A stretch of 64,000 nucleotides of DNA from Oscillospiraceae bacterium (GTDB lineage: Bacteria; Bacillota; Clostridia; Oscillospirales; Oscillospiraceae). The notes below the pieces were generated by a model, which was not told the origin of the DNA, did no database searches, and saw only the letters and a list, made by a program, of their open reading frames with translations. Positions 16,855-25,206 of the stretch are shown here, piece by piece (within the stretch, counting starts at the first letter, position 1; each line of letters opens with the position of its first letter). The position numbers were made by a program, and so were the translations under genes. The DNA lies in NCBI GenBank assembly GCA_902795345.1, contig CADBKO010000007.1, positions 1 to 64,000 on the forward strand, read 5' to 3'.

Positions 16855-16883
16855 ATTGTAGCCGCCGGGGAGGAAAAGCGCAA
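16855..16883 (-). promoter_or_regulatory. Promoter of the 81-aa gene
   Basis: On the minus strand TTGCGC and TACAAT are separated by exactly 17 nt; the -10 is 35 nt before the start codon. Confidence 0.65.
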
Positions 16884-17140
16884 GAGCCTCGCGGTGTCAT
16901 GTGAAAATCGTCATATCTTTTCGGAAATAAGTAATCAGTTTTTAGAAAAGTATGGCGCAGAAGGGGAAAGTGTGGTATGATGCGAAACACCTTAATATAA
17001 TGCCATTATAGACATTGCATCTGTGGAAGATGTACAGTTTCATCCTTTTCCAGATGTTTCCGGGAACAAAAGCGCCCTGCCCGCGTCCAACTGGTGGGGA
17101 CCGAACAAGGAATAAGAAAAATAAAGATATGGAGGCAACC
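16884..17140 (+). promoter_or_regulatory. Leader region of the solute-binding/HlyD operon
   Basis: AT-rich compared with its flanks. TATAAT at 16996-17001 is the best -10 candidate, but no good -35 lies 16-18 nt upstream, so an activator may be needed. An imperfect palindrome covers the -10 (AATATAATGCCATTATAG). The 5' leader is about 130 nt. GGAGG at 17131-17135 precedes the ATG at 17141. Confidence 0.4.
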
Positions 17141-19684
17141 ATGAAAAATCGGAAGCGCATTTTGACGATCCTCGTGATCGCGGTCCTCTGCCTCGGCCTG
17201 CTTGCCGGATGCGGCGGCAAGAGCGGCGGCGGCAGCGACAAGCCCGGCACCGCTACGGCCAACCCCGGCGGCAGCGGCTCTAATCCCAGCGCCGCGCCTG
17301 CGCAGGATACATATGTTTACACCGCGGAGTATGTGCCCCTGCAGGGGGACGTCGGCTTCCTCAGCTCCCTGACCTATGTTGACGGCCGCCTCCTCGCCAG
17401 CACCTACGGCGTCATCGGGGACAACACTCCCGAGGGCGTGACCCCGGAGTATGAGGGGCAGTATGCGGTCTACGGTAACATCTTCTATTGGATCAACCTG
17501 GACGGCATCACGGAAAAGCTGGACAAATATGAGCCTCTGGATTACGAGACCGACATCGAGAACGCAACGATCACCAGCTTCTCCATGGGCTTCGACGCCG
17601 CTCCCGACGGCACCCTCCGCAACCTGGAGGAGGTCTTCGTCAGCTGGTACGACGGACCCGAAGACGAGGACGTGGAGATGTACTCCGACGAGTGGTACTC
17701 CAAGGGCTACTATGCCTATCAGCACAATGAAGAGCATTTCTTCCTCCGCACCCTGGCCAAGGACGGCTCCGAGATCTCCCGGGTCGATCTGACCGCCCTG
17801 GAGGAGGACAGCGGCGCGGGCGGCGGCATGTTCGGCGGCTTCGGCATGTCCGGCTTCACCACCGACGCGGCGGGCAACATCTATATGAACACCGGTTCCT
17901 CCGTGGTGGTCCTGGACGCCCAGGGCGCCAAGAAGGGGGAAGTGAACCTCAGCGGCGGCGGCTTCGCCTGGATCTCCAACCTGCTGCGCCTGCGGGACGG
18001 CAGGGTCGCCGCGACCTACAACGTGGGCGGCGGCGACCGGCTGACGGTGGTGGACCTGGCCGCCATGGAATTCAGCAAGACCGACAGCTGGCCCGTGGTC
18101 AACGCCACGAATATGACCGTGGGCAGCGCGGAGAGCGAATACGATTTCTATTACACCAACGGCTCCAACTTCATGGGCTATTCCCTGGCCGGCGGCAGCA
18201 GCGAGAAGGTCCTCAACTGGATCAATGCCGACGTGGACCCCAGCAACATCAGCACGGCCCTGCTTCTGCCCGACGGGCGCATCGCCACCGTGGAGACCAC
18301 CTGGGCCAGCGACTTCAGCTCCTCCACCAGCGAGCTGGTGCTCCTGAGCAAGGTGCCCGCCTCCAGCCTGGCCCAGAAGACGGTGCTGACCCTGGCCACC
18401 CAGAGCCTGGACTACAACATCCGCAGCCAGATCGTGAAATTCAACCGCACCAGCCCCGATTTCCGCATCGAGGTGGCGGACTATTCCGAATACAACACGG
18501 AGGACGACGCCTCCGCCGGTCTCACCAAGCTGAACACGGAGATCCTGGCGGGCAACGTGCCGGACATCCTGGATCTGCGCGGCCTCAATGCCGACCAGCT
18601 GGGAGCCCGGGGCCTTCTGGCGGACCTTTATCCCCTGCTGAATGGGGACAGCGAGCTCAGCGGCCATGTGTTCGACAGCGTCCTGAAGGCCCTGGAGAGC
18701 GACGGCAAGCTCTATCGCACCGCCGCCAGCTTCAACCTCTATGCCGTCACCGGCGCGGCCAGCGTGGTGGGGGACACCCCGGGCTGGACGCTCAAGGATT
18801 TCAACGCCGCCCTGCAGAGCATGCCCGAGGGCTGCAAGCCCTTCGCGGACAGCATCACCCGCAGCACGATCCTCAACGCCTGCCTCAACATGGAGATGGG
18901 GAACCTGATCGACTGGAACACCGGCGAGTGCCATTTTGACAGCACCACCTTCACGGACATCCTGGAGTTTGCGGCCATGTTCCCCGCCACCTCGGAGAGC
19001 AGCGGCTTCGGTTTCGGCTTCGGCTTCGGCGGCGACAACGGCCCCACCGAGGAGGAGCGCATCGCCTCCGGCCAGCAGATGCTGGCCCTGAGCTGGCTCA
19101 ACAGCTTCGACAGCTTCCAGACCTACAACAACATGTTCGGCGGGGACGCCACCTATATCGGCTTCCCCACCTCCCAGGGCGTGGGCAACGCCCTCTGGTT
19201 CCAGGACAGCGGCTATGCCATCAGCGCCAAGTGCGCCTACAAGGACGCGGCATGGCAGTTCCTGCGCCTCCTGTTCTCCAAGGATTACCAGAGCGGCGTG
19301 ACCGCCTTCGGCAGCTTCCCCACCAACAAGGACCTCTTCCAGGAGAAGCTCACCCAGGCCATGACGCCCGAGTACATGAAGGACGAAAACGGCAACTACC
19401 TGCTGGACGAGAACGGGGAGCGCATCGAACAGCCCCGCAACAGCGGCTTTGGCTTCGGCTTCGGCTTCGGCGGCGGTGCGGAGATCTATGCGCTGACCCA
19501 GGAGCAGGGGGATGAAGTGATGGCCCTGGTGGAGGGGACGGACCGCATCTGGAATTCCGATTCCGCGATCATGGACACCATCACCGCCGAGGCTGAGGCC
19601 TACTTCGCCGGGCAGAAGACCGCCCAGGAGGTTGCCAAGCTCGTCCAGAGCAAGCTGACGATCTATGTAAACGAACAGAGATAA
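17141..19684 (+). CDS. Lipoprotein with propeller-like N-domain and solute-binding C-domain
   Basis: Secreted lipoprotein of 847 residues. Signal peptide with lipobox LLAGC (Cys24), then a Gly/Ser linker. Residues about 55-420 read as a repeated beta-rich domain (for example SFSMGFDAAPDGTL, GFTTDAAGNIYMNTG, LLRLRDGRVAATY, ALLLPDGRIATVE), consistent with a beta propeller. Residues about 425-847 resemble extracellular sugar-binding proteins (ILAGNVPDILDLRGLNADQLGARGLLADLYP is typical). Family solute-binding proteins are about 400-450 aa, so the N-domain is extra. Two near-identical GFGFGFGFGG tracts sit at about 19004-19033 and 19445-19474. It is followed by two sugar-type permeases. The ligand is unknown. 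Confidence 0.85.
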   Translation: MKNRKRILTILVIAVLCLGLLAGCGGKSGGGSDKPGTATANPGGSGSNPSAAPAQDTYVYTAEYVPLQGDVGFLSSLTYVDGRLLASTYGVIGDNTPEGVTPEYEGQYAVYGNIFYWINLDGITEKLDKYEPLDYETDIENATITSFSMGFDAAPDGTLRNLEEVFVSWYDGPEDEDVEMYSDEWYSKGYYAYQHNEEHFFLRTLAKDGSEISRVDLTALEEDSGAGGGMFGGFGMSGFTTDAAGNIYMNTGSSVVVLDAQGAKKGEVNLSGGGFAWISNLLRLRDGRVAATYNVGGGDRLTVVDLAAMEFSKTDSWPVVNATNMTVGSAESEYDFYYTNGSNFMGYSLAGGSSEKVLNWINADVDPSNISTALLLPDGRIATVETTWASDFSSSTSELVLLSKVPASSLAQKTVLTLATQSLDYNIRSQIVKFNRTSPDFRIEVADYSEYNTEDDASAGLTKLNTEILAGNVPDILDLRGLNADQLGARGLLADLYPLLNGDSELSGHVFDSVLKALESDGKLYRTAASFNLYAVTGAASVVGDTPGWTLKDFNAALQSMPEGCKPFADSITRSTILNACLNMEMGNLIDWNTGECHFDSTTFTDILEFAAMFPATSESSGFGFGFGFGGDNGPTEEERIASGQQMLALSWLNSFDSFQTYNNMFGGDATYIGFPTSQGVGNALWFQDSGYAISAKCAYKDAAWQFLRLLFSKDYQSGVTAFGSFPTNKDLFQEKLTQAMTPEYMKDENGNYLLDENGERIEQPRNSGFGFGFGFGGGAEIYALTQEQGDEVMALVEGTDRIWNSDSAIMDTITAEAEAYFAGQKTAQEVAKLVQSKLTIYVNEQR

Positions 19685-19689
19685 AGGAA

Positions 19690-20667
19690 ATGCGTTCGAG
19701 AACGAAAACAACCGAAAAGCTGAGCCCGGGACCGAAAAGGGAAAAAAGGGCGAAGCGGAAAGCGGGAAAACGGGAACGGTTCAAGTCGGTGACGGGAAGG
19801 CGGGAAAGAACAAAGGATTTCCTGCGGAGCCTGTGCTTCCTCAGCCCCAGCTTCCTGGGGGTCTGCCTGTTCTTCATCGTGCCCTTCGTAGTGGTGGTGA
19901 AGTACGCGGTGACGGATTCCTCCGCAGCCGACGCGGTCTTCGTGGGGATTGACAATTTCAAAAAGCTCATGGCCAACGCGGCCTTCAAGCTGGCGGCGAA
20001 GAATACGCTGACCTTCTCCGCCCTGGCGGTGCCCCTCAGCGTGGTGCTAGCCATCGTGCTGGCCCTGATGCTGGAGAGCCGCATCCCCATGAAAAGCGCC
20101 TTCCGCTCCTTCTTCCTCAGCCCCATGATGGTGCCGGTGGCCTCCATCGTGCTGATCTGGCAGGTGCTGTTCAACTTCAACGGCAGCTTCAACGTGCTGA
20201 TCGAAGCCACGGGGGGCAAGGCCATCGACTGGCTCAATTCGGACTATGCCCAGCTGGTGGTCATCCTGCTCTTCCTCTGGAAGAACCTGGGCTACAATAT
20301 GATCCTCTTCATGTCCGGCCTCCACAACATTCCCAAGGAGCTGCTGGAATACGCGGACGTGGAGGGCGCGTCGGAGTGGTATAAATTCTGGGCCATCAAG
20401 CTGCGGTATCTGAGCCCCACGGTGCTCTTCGTCACCATCCTGAGCCTCATAAACTCCTTCAAGATCTTCCGTGAGGTCTATCTGCTGGCGGGCAACTATC
20501 CTTATCAGGGACTCTATACCCTGCAGCACTTCATGAACAACATGTTCAACTCCCTGGATTATCAGAAGCTCTCCGCCGCAGCCATCATCATGGCCCTCGT
20601 TATGATCGTTCTCATCGCGCTGCTCTTCATCATCGAGAACTGGTTCGGAAAGGACGTGGAGGGATGA
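19690..20667 (+). CDS. Sugar-type ABC transporter permease (MalF/UgpA-like)
   Basis: Integral membrane subunit of a CUT1-type importer, 325 residues with about six membrane segments after a very basic N-terminus (first 40 residues rich in Lys/Arg). The cytoplasmic EAA loop reads EYADVEGASEWYKFWAIKL, the segment that docks on the ATPase. It starts 5 nt after the lipoprotein stop and overlaps the next permease by 4 nt. The substrate is not predictable. No ATPase is encoded in the operon; a shared MsmX-like ATPase encoded elsewhere is the usual solution in Firmicutes. Confidence 0.92.
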   Translation: MRSRTKTTEKLSPGPKREKRAKRKAGKRERFKSVTGRRERTKDFLRSLCFLSPSFLGVCLFFIVPFVVVVKYAVTDSSAADAVFVGIDNFKKLMANAAFKLAAKNTLTFSALAVPLSVVLAIVLALMLESRIPMKSAFRSFFLSPMMVPVASIVLIWQVLFNFNGSFNVLIEATGGKAIDWLNSDYAQLVVILLFLWKNLGYNMILFMSGLHNIPKELLEYADVEGASEWYKFWAIKLRYLSPTVLFVTILSLINSFKIFREVYLLAGNYPYQGLYTLQHFMNNMFNSLDYQKLSAAAIIMALVMIVLIALLFIIENWFGKDVEG

Positions 20668-21557
20668 AGAAAAAGCGCATCAGGAAAAAACAGAAATACT
20701 TCAGCCGCGGGGTCATGTTCCTCATCTGCGCCATTTTCGCGGTCTTGTTCCTGGCCCCCACGGTGCTCACCATCACCAACTCCTTCATGACCGAGTCGGA
20801 GATCAACTCCAACTACGGCATGGTCTTTTCCACCACCACCGGCGGCTACGTCTCCGAGCACGTGAACCTGAAGTTCATCCCCGACAAGGTGACCTTCAGC
20901 CAGTACATCACAGGTCTGGTCCGAAGCCCGGAATACCTGATGAAATTCTGGAACAGCGTGATCCTGACGGTGCCCATCGTCTTTCTCCAGGTGGCGGTGG
21001 CCTCCGTGGCGGCTTACAGCTTCACCCGCTGGCGGGGCAAGATACGCAGCGGCATCTTCTTCTTTTATGTCATCCTGATGCTGATGCCCTACCAGGTCAC
21101 CCTGGTGCCCAACTACCTGGTGGCGGAGCGGCTGGGGATCCTGAACACCCGATGGAGCATCATCCTGCCGGGCATGTTCGCCCCCTTCAGCGTGTTCCTG
21201 CTCACCAAGTATATGCGGCGCATCCCCTATGCCCTCATCGAGGCCGCCAAGATCGACGGCTGCGGCGAGTGGCAGACCTTCACGAAAATCTGCCTCCCCC
21301 AGTGCAGGGCCGCCCTGTGCAGCATCGCCATCCTGGTGTTCATCGACTACTGGAATATGGTCGAGCAGCCCCTGGTGCTGCTGAACGACGCGGAGATGCA
21401 GCCCTTGAGCGTTTATCTCAGCACCATCAATTCCGGCGAGATCGGTCTCGCCTTCGCCATGGCCACGGTCTATATGTTCCCGTCCCTCCTGATCTTCCTG
21501 GCCGGAGAGAACTATCTTATGGAGGGCATCACACATTCCGGCAGCATTAAGGGGTAA
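20664..21557 (+). CDS. Sugar-type ABC transporter permease (MalG/UgpE-like)
   Basis: Second permease subunit, 297 residues, six predicted membrane helices, basic N-terminus (KKKRIRKKQKYFSRG). The EAA loop reads EAAKIDGCGEWQTFTKICLP. A long extracytoplasmic segment between helices 1 and 2 (about 35-90) is normal for this family. It overlaps the first permease by 4 nt (ATGA) and is followed after 6 nt by the HlyD-like gene, so import and adaptor functions are translated from one message. Confidence 0.92.
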   Translation: MKKKRIRKKQKYFSRGVMFLICAIFAVLFLAPTVLTITNSFMTESEINSNYGMVFSTTTGGYVSEHVNLKFIPDKVTFSQYITGLVRSPEYLMKFWNSVILTVPIVFLQVAVASVAAYSFTRWRGKIRSGIFFFYVILMLMPYQVTLVPNYLVAERLGILNTRWSIILPGMFAPFSVFLLTKYMRRIPYALIEAAKIDGCGEWQTFTKICLPQCRAALCSIAILVFIDYWNMVEQPLVLLNDAEMQPLSVYLSTINSGEIGLAFAMATVYMFPSLLIFLAGENYLMEGITHSGSIKG

Positions 21558-21563
21558 CGAATC

Positions 21564-24008
21564 ATGGAAGAAGAAAAAAAGAAAAAAAGAGGTTGGGTCA
21601 AGGACGCCGCCATCATTTTCCTGGCGGTTCTGCTGGTGCTGACCTTTTTCTCCAATACCATCCTCAACCGCTCCCTTCCCGAGGTGGCCACGGTCTACGT
21701 CCAGGAGGGCACCATCACCAACAAGGTCCGGGGCACCGGCACCGTGACGGCCCGTGAGAACTACGACGTGACCATCGACCAGACCCGCAAGGTCCAGAGC
21801 GTCCTTGTGCGGGTGGGGGACGAGGTCAGCGTGGGCGACGTGCTCTTCACCCTCCAGCCCGGGGACTCTGACGAGCTGGAGAATGCGGAAAAGCAGCTCA
21901 AGACCCTGGAGGAGAACTATCAGCTCTGGCTGCTGGACCTGACCACCGCGGACTATTTCGACCTGGACCGGAGCATCTCCGACGCCAGGGAAGACCTGGT
22001 GGAGGCACGGGAGGACCGGGACAAGGCGGAGATCACCGCCGACGACCTCCGGGAATATGAGGAGAAGCTGGCGGAGCTGGAAGCGAAGCAGGCAGAGCTG
22101 GAAGCCGCCATCGAATCTCAGCAGGCCGTCGTGGACGCCGGCAGCGAGAGCGTGGACGAGCTGGGCGACCGCTCCGGCACCCTTCGGGAGCTGGAGCTGC
22201 AGATGCGCGAGCTGGAAGAACTGCTCCAGGAAAAGAAGGTGCTGGTCCGTGAACTCGGCGAGAAAGTCGATGCTGCCAAGGCGAGAGTGGACGCCGGCGT
22301 GCCGGATAAGCAGGAAGATGTAGACAAGGCTACGGAAGAATACAATACCGCCAAGGAAGAACTGAGCAAGGCGTCCAAGGGAGACGCCGATTACGAGCGG
22401 GACGTCCGCCCGAAGGAGGAAGCCTATGAGGCCGCCCAGGAGGAGACAGCCAAGGCGGAAAAGGAATTGCAGGTAGCCGAGGTTGTCTATAAGGACGACT
22501 ATGACGAACTGGTCCGGGAAGCCACCTTCATGGAGTTCGATTACAAGGTATATGCCATCCTGGATGATACGGAGGTCAAATACCGTGCGGACAATAAGAT
22601 CCCCAGGAATGACGAACTGACGCCGGAGCAGAAGGAGGAAGTCCAGAAGCTGGCCCAGCCGGAGATCGACAAGCTGGGAAGCCGCAACTCTTATGAACCC
22701 AAGCGGCTGAACGTCTATCTGCCCGCGGCGGCGGAAAAATTCGCCGGTACTCCCATGGCTGCAGCCTATCAGCATATCAAAGCGGCCAGGGATAACGTAG
22801 AGACCAGGTATGAGATCGAGAGCGATGCTTACAGTGCCTACGAAGAGGCCTATAAGGATTACCGGGAAAAGAGAAGCGAAGACGACGAATACAATACCCT
22901 GAACAAAAGGCTGGAACGAGCCGAAGCCGCGCTGAAACGGGCGGAGTCTGCGCTTGAAAAAGCGATGGAGCCGCTGAACGACGCCTTGGAGAAAGCCCAA
23001 AGCGAACTCAGCAAGGCAAATACCGAGCAGAAGGACGTGGAGGACTCCATCAGCGATCTGAATTTCCGGATGAACCAGATCAGGAACGGCGAGCTGGACG
23101 ACCGCAACAAGGATCTCAGCGAGGCTGACCAGAAGCTGAAGGATCTGCAGGCCGACCTGGACAAGGCCAAGGCGGATCATGACAAACTGGAAGCCGACAT
23201 GGAAGCCCGGGAGAACGAATTTAAGCAGGCCAAGGAAAAGGTAAAGACCGCGGAGCGCAATCTGGAGGACCGGCTGCGGGACCTGGAAAAGCAGAAGCAG
23301 AACGACGGGAAGCAGCAGGTCCGGGACAATATCGCCCAACGGGACAAGCTGGAGGAGATCGAGGAGCAGCGGGCCCTGGTGGAGGAGCTGAGCGGCGCCG
23401 ACAACAGCACCGAGGTCCGGGCCAATGTCGCCGGCAAGATCCAGAGCCTCAGCGTCAGCGCAGGGCACAAGGCGGAGGCCGGCAACGTCCTGGCCACCAT
23501 CGAGGTCCCCGACCTGGGCTACGGCATGAGCTTCACCGTCACCACCGAGCAGGCCCGGCGGCTGAAGGTGGGGGACAGCGCCACCGTATCCAACTTCTAC
23601 TGGGGCAGCCAGATCGTGGCCACCCTGGCCTCCATCCAGACCGACCCCCAGAATCCCCAGGGCAGCCGCATCCTGAACTTTGACGTCACCGGCGACGTGA
23701 CCGCAGGCAACAGCCTCACCATCTCCGTGGGCGAAAAGAACGCCAACTACGACATGGTGGTGCCCAACAGCGCCGTCCGCAGCGATACCAACGGCTCCTT
23801 CGTGCTGATGGTCACCGCCAAGAACAGCCCCCTGGGCAACCGCTACTTTGCCAGCCGCGTCAACGTGGAAGTGGTGGCCTCCGACGACCAGTACAGCGCC
23901 ATTTCCGGCGCCATCGAGGCCTATGACAGCGTGATCACCACCGCCAGCCGCAACGCGCCCATCTCCTCCGGGGATCAGGTGCGCCTGGCCGACAGCAATA
24001 ACGGATGA
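21564..24008 (+). CDS. HlyD/RND-type membrane-fusion adaptor with giant coiled coil
   Basis: 814 residues, about twice a normal adaptor. One N-terminal membrane helix (about 13-33), a first lipoyl-like half (about 55-100, TVTARENYDVTIDQTRKVQ), then a long helical hairpin: arm 1 about 105-310, a non-helical tip about 310-420 (Pro/Tyr-containing), arm 2 about 420-610. The second lipoyl half (about 615-660, VRANVAGKIQSLSVSAGHKAEAG) and beta-barrel/membrane-proximal domains follow (about 660-814). Such adaptors link inner-membrane exporters to outer parts of the envelope. It overlaps the next gene by 4 nt. The coiled-coil part (about 22250-23060) has visibly lower GC and more A/T-ending codons than its flanks. 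Confidence 0.88.
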   Translation: MEEEKKKKRGWVKDAAIIFLAVLLVLTFFSNTILNRSLPEVATVYVQEGTITNKVRGTGTVTARENYDVTIDQTRKVQSVLVRVGDEVSVGDVLFTLQPGDSDELENAEKQLKTLEENYQLWLLDLTTADYFDLDRSISDAREDLVEAREDRDKAEITADDLREYEEKLAELEAKQAELEAAIESQQAVVDAGSESVDELGDRSGTLRELELQMRELEELLQEKKVLVRELGEKVDAAKARVDAGVPDKQEDVDKATEEYNTAKEELSKASKGDADYERDVRPKEEAYEAAQEETAKAEKELQVAEVVYKDDYDELVREATFMEFDYKVYAILDDTEVKYRADNKIPRNDELTPEQKEEVQKLAQPEIDKLGSRNSYEPKRLNVYLPAAAEKFAGTPMAAAYQHIKAARDNVETRYEIESDAYSAYEEAYKDYREKRSEDDEYNTLNKRLERAEAALKRAESALEKAMEPLNDALEKAQSELSKANTEQKDVEDSISDLNFRMNQIRNGELDDRNKDLSEADQKLKDLQADLDKAKADHDKLEADMEARENEFKQAKEKVKTAERNLEDRLRDLEKQKQNDGKQQVRDNIAQRDKLEEIEEQRALVEELSGADNSTEVRANVAGKIQSLSVSAGHKAEAGNVLATIEVPDLGYGMSFTVTTEQARRLKVGDSATVSNFYWGSQIVATLASIQTDPQNPQGSRILNFDVTGDVTAGNSLTISVGEKNANYDMVVPNSAVRSDTNGSFVLMVTAKNSPLGNRYFASRVNVEVVASDDQYSAISGAIEAYDSVITTASRNAPISSGDQVRLADSNNG

Positions 24009-25066
24009 AAAAGCGCAAACTCATCGTCGTCTCGCTCATCTGCTGCGGCGTATTGCTGATCCTGGCCGCCGCCTGCCTGATCGCCAGGGGGACGCTGGCC
24101 AAAACGCAGCAGAGTCAGATGCAGGCGGAGCGCTGGGCCGGGGAGAGCGGGCAGAGATTCATGCAGTTCACCTGCTTCTTCACCCAGGACCAGCTGAAGG
24201 ACCTGGAGAGCGTCTATGCCCTCCGGCAGAAATACAGCGACAAGTTCGCGGAAGCGGACCTGGAGCCCCACCCCGGCGGCAGCCTCTACTGCGACGCCTG
24301 GAGCACCACCGGCTCCGTGAAGATCGCTTCCGAGCATGGCAGCGCCACCACCTCCGTGGTGGCCGTGGGGGGCAGCTTCTTCGACTTCCATCCCCTGACC
24401 CTGCGCAGCGGCGGCTATCTCCGGCAGAACGACCTGATGAAGGACCGGGTGGTGCTGGACGAGGTGCTGGCCTGGATGCTCTTCGGCAGCCCCTATGTGG
24501 CGGGCATGCAGGTGGACATCGGGGGCAAGCCCTATATCGTCGCCGGTGTGGTGCAGCGGGAATCCGACAAAGCCACGATGCAGTTCGCGGAAGACGGGCC
24601 CATGCTCTACATCCCCTTTGAGAGCTGGCTCACCATCAATTCCAAGGCGGGCATCGACTGCTACGAGGTGGTGCTCCCCGAGCCGGTGGACGGTTTCACC
24701 CAGACCGTTCTGGAGGGGAACTTCTCCGTGGGGGACGGTATCCTGCAGCAGAACACGGACCGCTTCACCCTGGGGGCCTCCATCCGGCAGATGAAGAAAT
24801 TCGGCACCCGGGGCACCCGCACCAGCGCCGCCATCCTGCCCTATTGGGAGCATGCGGCCCGCTATGTGGAGGACTGGTGCACGCTCCTGGCGTTCCTGGC
24901 CCTGCTGCTGCTCATCTTCCCGGCCATCTGCGCCCTGGTGGGCTTCGTGTGGGGCTGGATCCTGCTGCGGAAGCTGCTGAAAAACCGCCTTCCCGGCTGG
25001 ATCGGCAAAGCCGGAGACATGCTCTACGCCTTCTCCGGAAAGTTCTACAAGGGCAAGCGGGAATAA
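24005..25066 (+). CDS. MacB-like periplasmic-core membrane protein without FtsX domain
   Basis: 353 residues: an N-terminal membrane helix (about 6-28), an extracytoplasmic domain (about 30-280) resembling the MacB periplasmic core (VVAVGGSFFDFHPLTLRSGGYL, then VVLDEVLAWMLFGS and a VAGVV strand) and a C-terminal hydrophobic stretch (about 287-320) ending in a basic tail. Complete MacB/FtsX permeases have three further helices after the core; they are missing here. It overlaps the HlyD-like gene by 4 nt. In MacA-MacB systems the core contacts the adaptor, so I infer that this protein docks the HlyD-like adaptor. It cannot be a transporter alone. Confidence 0.75.
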   Translation: MKKRKLIVVSLICCGVLLILAAACLIARGTLAKTQQSQMQAERWAGESGQRFMQFTCFFTQDQLKDLESVYALRQKYSDKFAEADLEPHPGGSLYCDAWSTTGSVKIASEHGSATTSVVAVGGSFFDFHPLTLRSGGYLRQNDLMKDRVVLDEVLAWMLFGSPYVAGMQVDIGGKPYIVAGVVQRESDKATMQFAEDGPMLYIPFESWLTINSKAGIDCYEVVLPEPVDGFTQTVLEGNFSVGDGILQQNTDRFTLGASIRQMKKFGTRGTRTSAAILPYWEHAARYVEDWCTLLAFLALLLLIFPAICALVGFVWGWILLRKLLKNRLPGWIGKAGDMLYAFSGKFYKGKRE

Positions 25067-25080
25067 GGAAAGGCAAAATG

Positions 25081-25120
25081 ACCGGCAAGGGACGCTTCAA
25101 AACGATCCCTTGCCGGTTTT
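25081..25120 (+). terminator. Terminator of the solute-binding/HlyD operon
   Basis: A 12-bp perfect stem (ACCGGCAAGGGA and complement) with a 13-nt loop, extended on both sides by GGCAAAA/TTTTGCC and followed by TTTT. It starts 14 nt after the last stop and marks the operon end. Confidence 0.85.
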
Positions 25121-25206
25121 GCCGTAAAGAACAGGCGTTGTCTCCAACAGCCGCAGGGCCGAAGAGACGACGCCTGTCCCGATTCACGATGCTATGCGCT
25201 CTTTCG

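Noticed and set aside
17006..19711. 901-codon antisense frame over the solute-binding lipoprotein
   Set aside because: Shadow frame; the plus strand encodes a recognisable lipoprotein with proper signals.
20562..23468. 968-codon antisense frame over permeases and the HlyD-like gene
   Set aside because: Crosses two genes on the other strand; leucine/valine/histidine-rich composition from codon bias.
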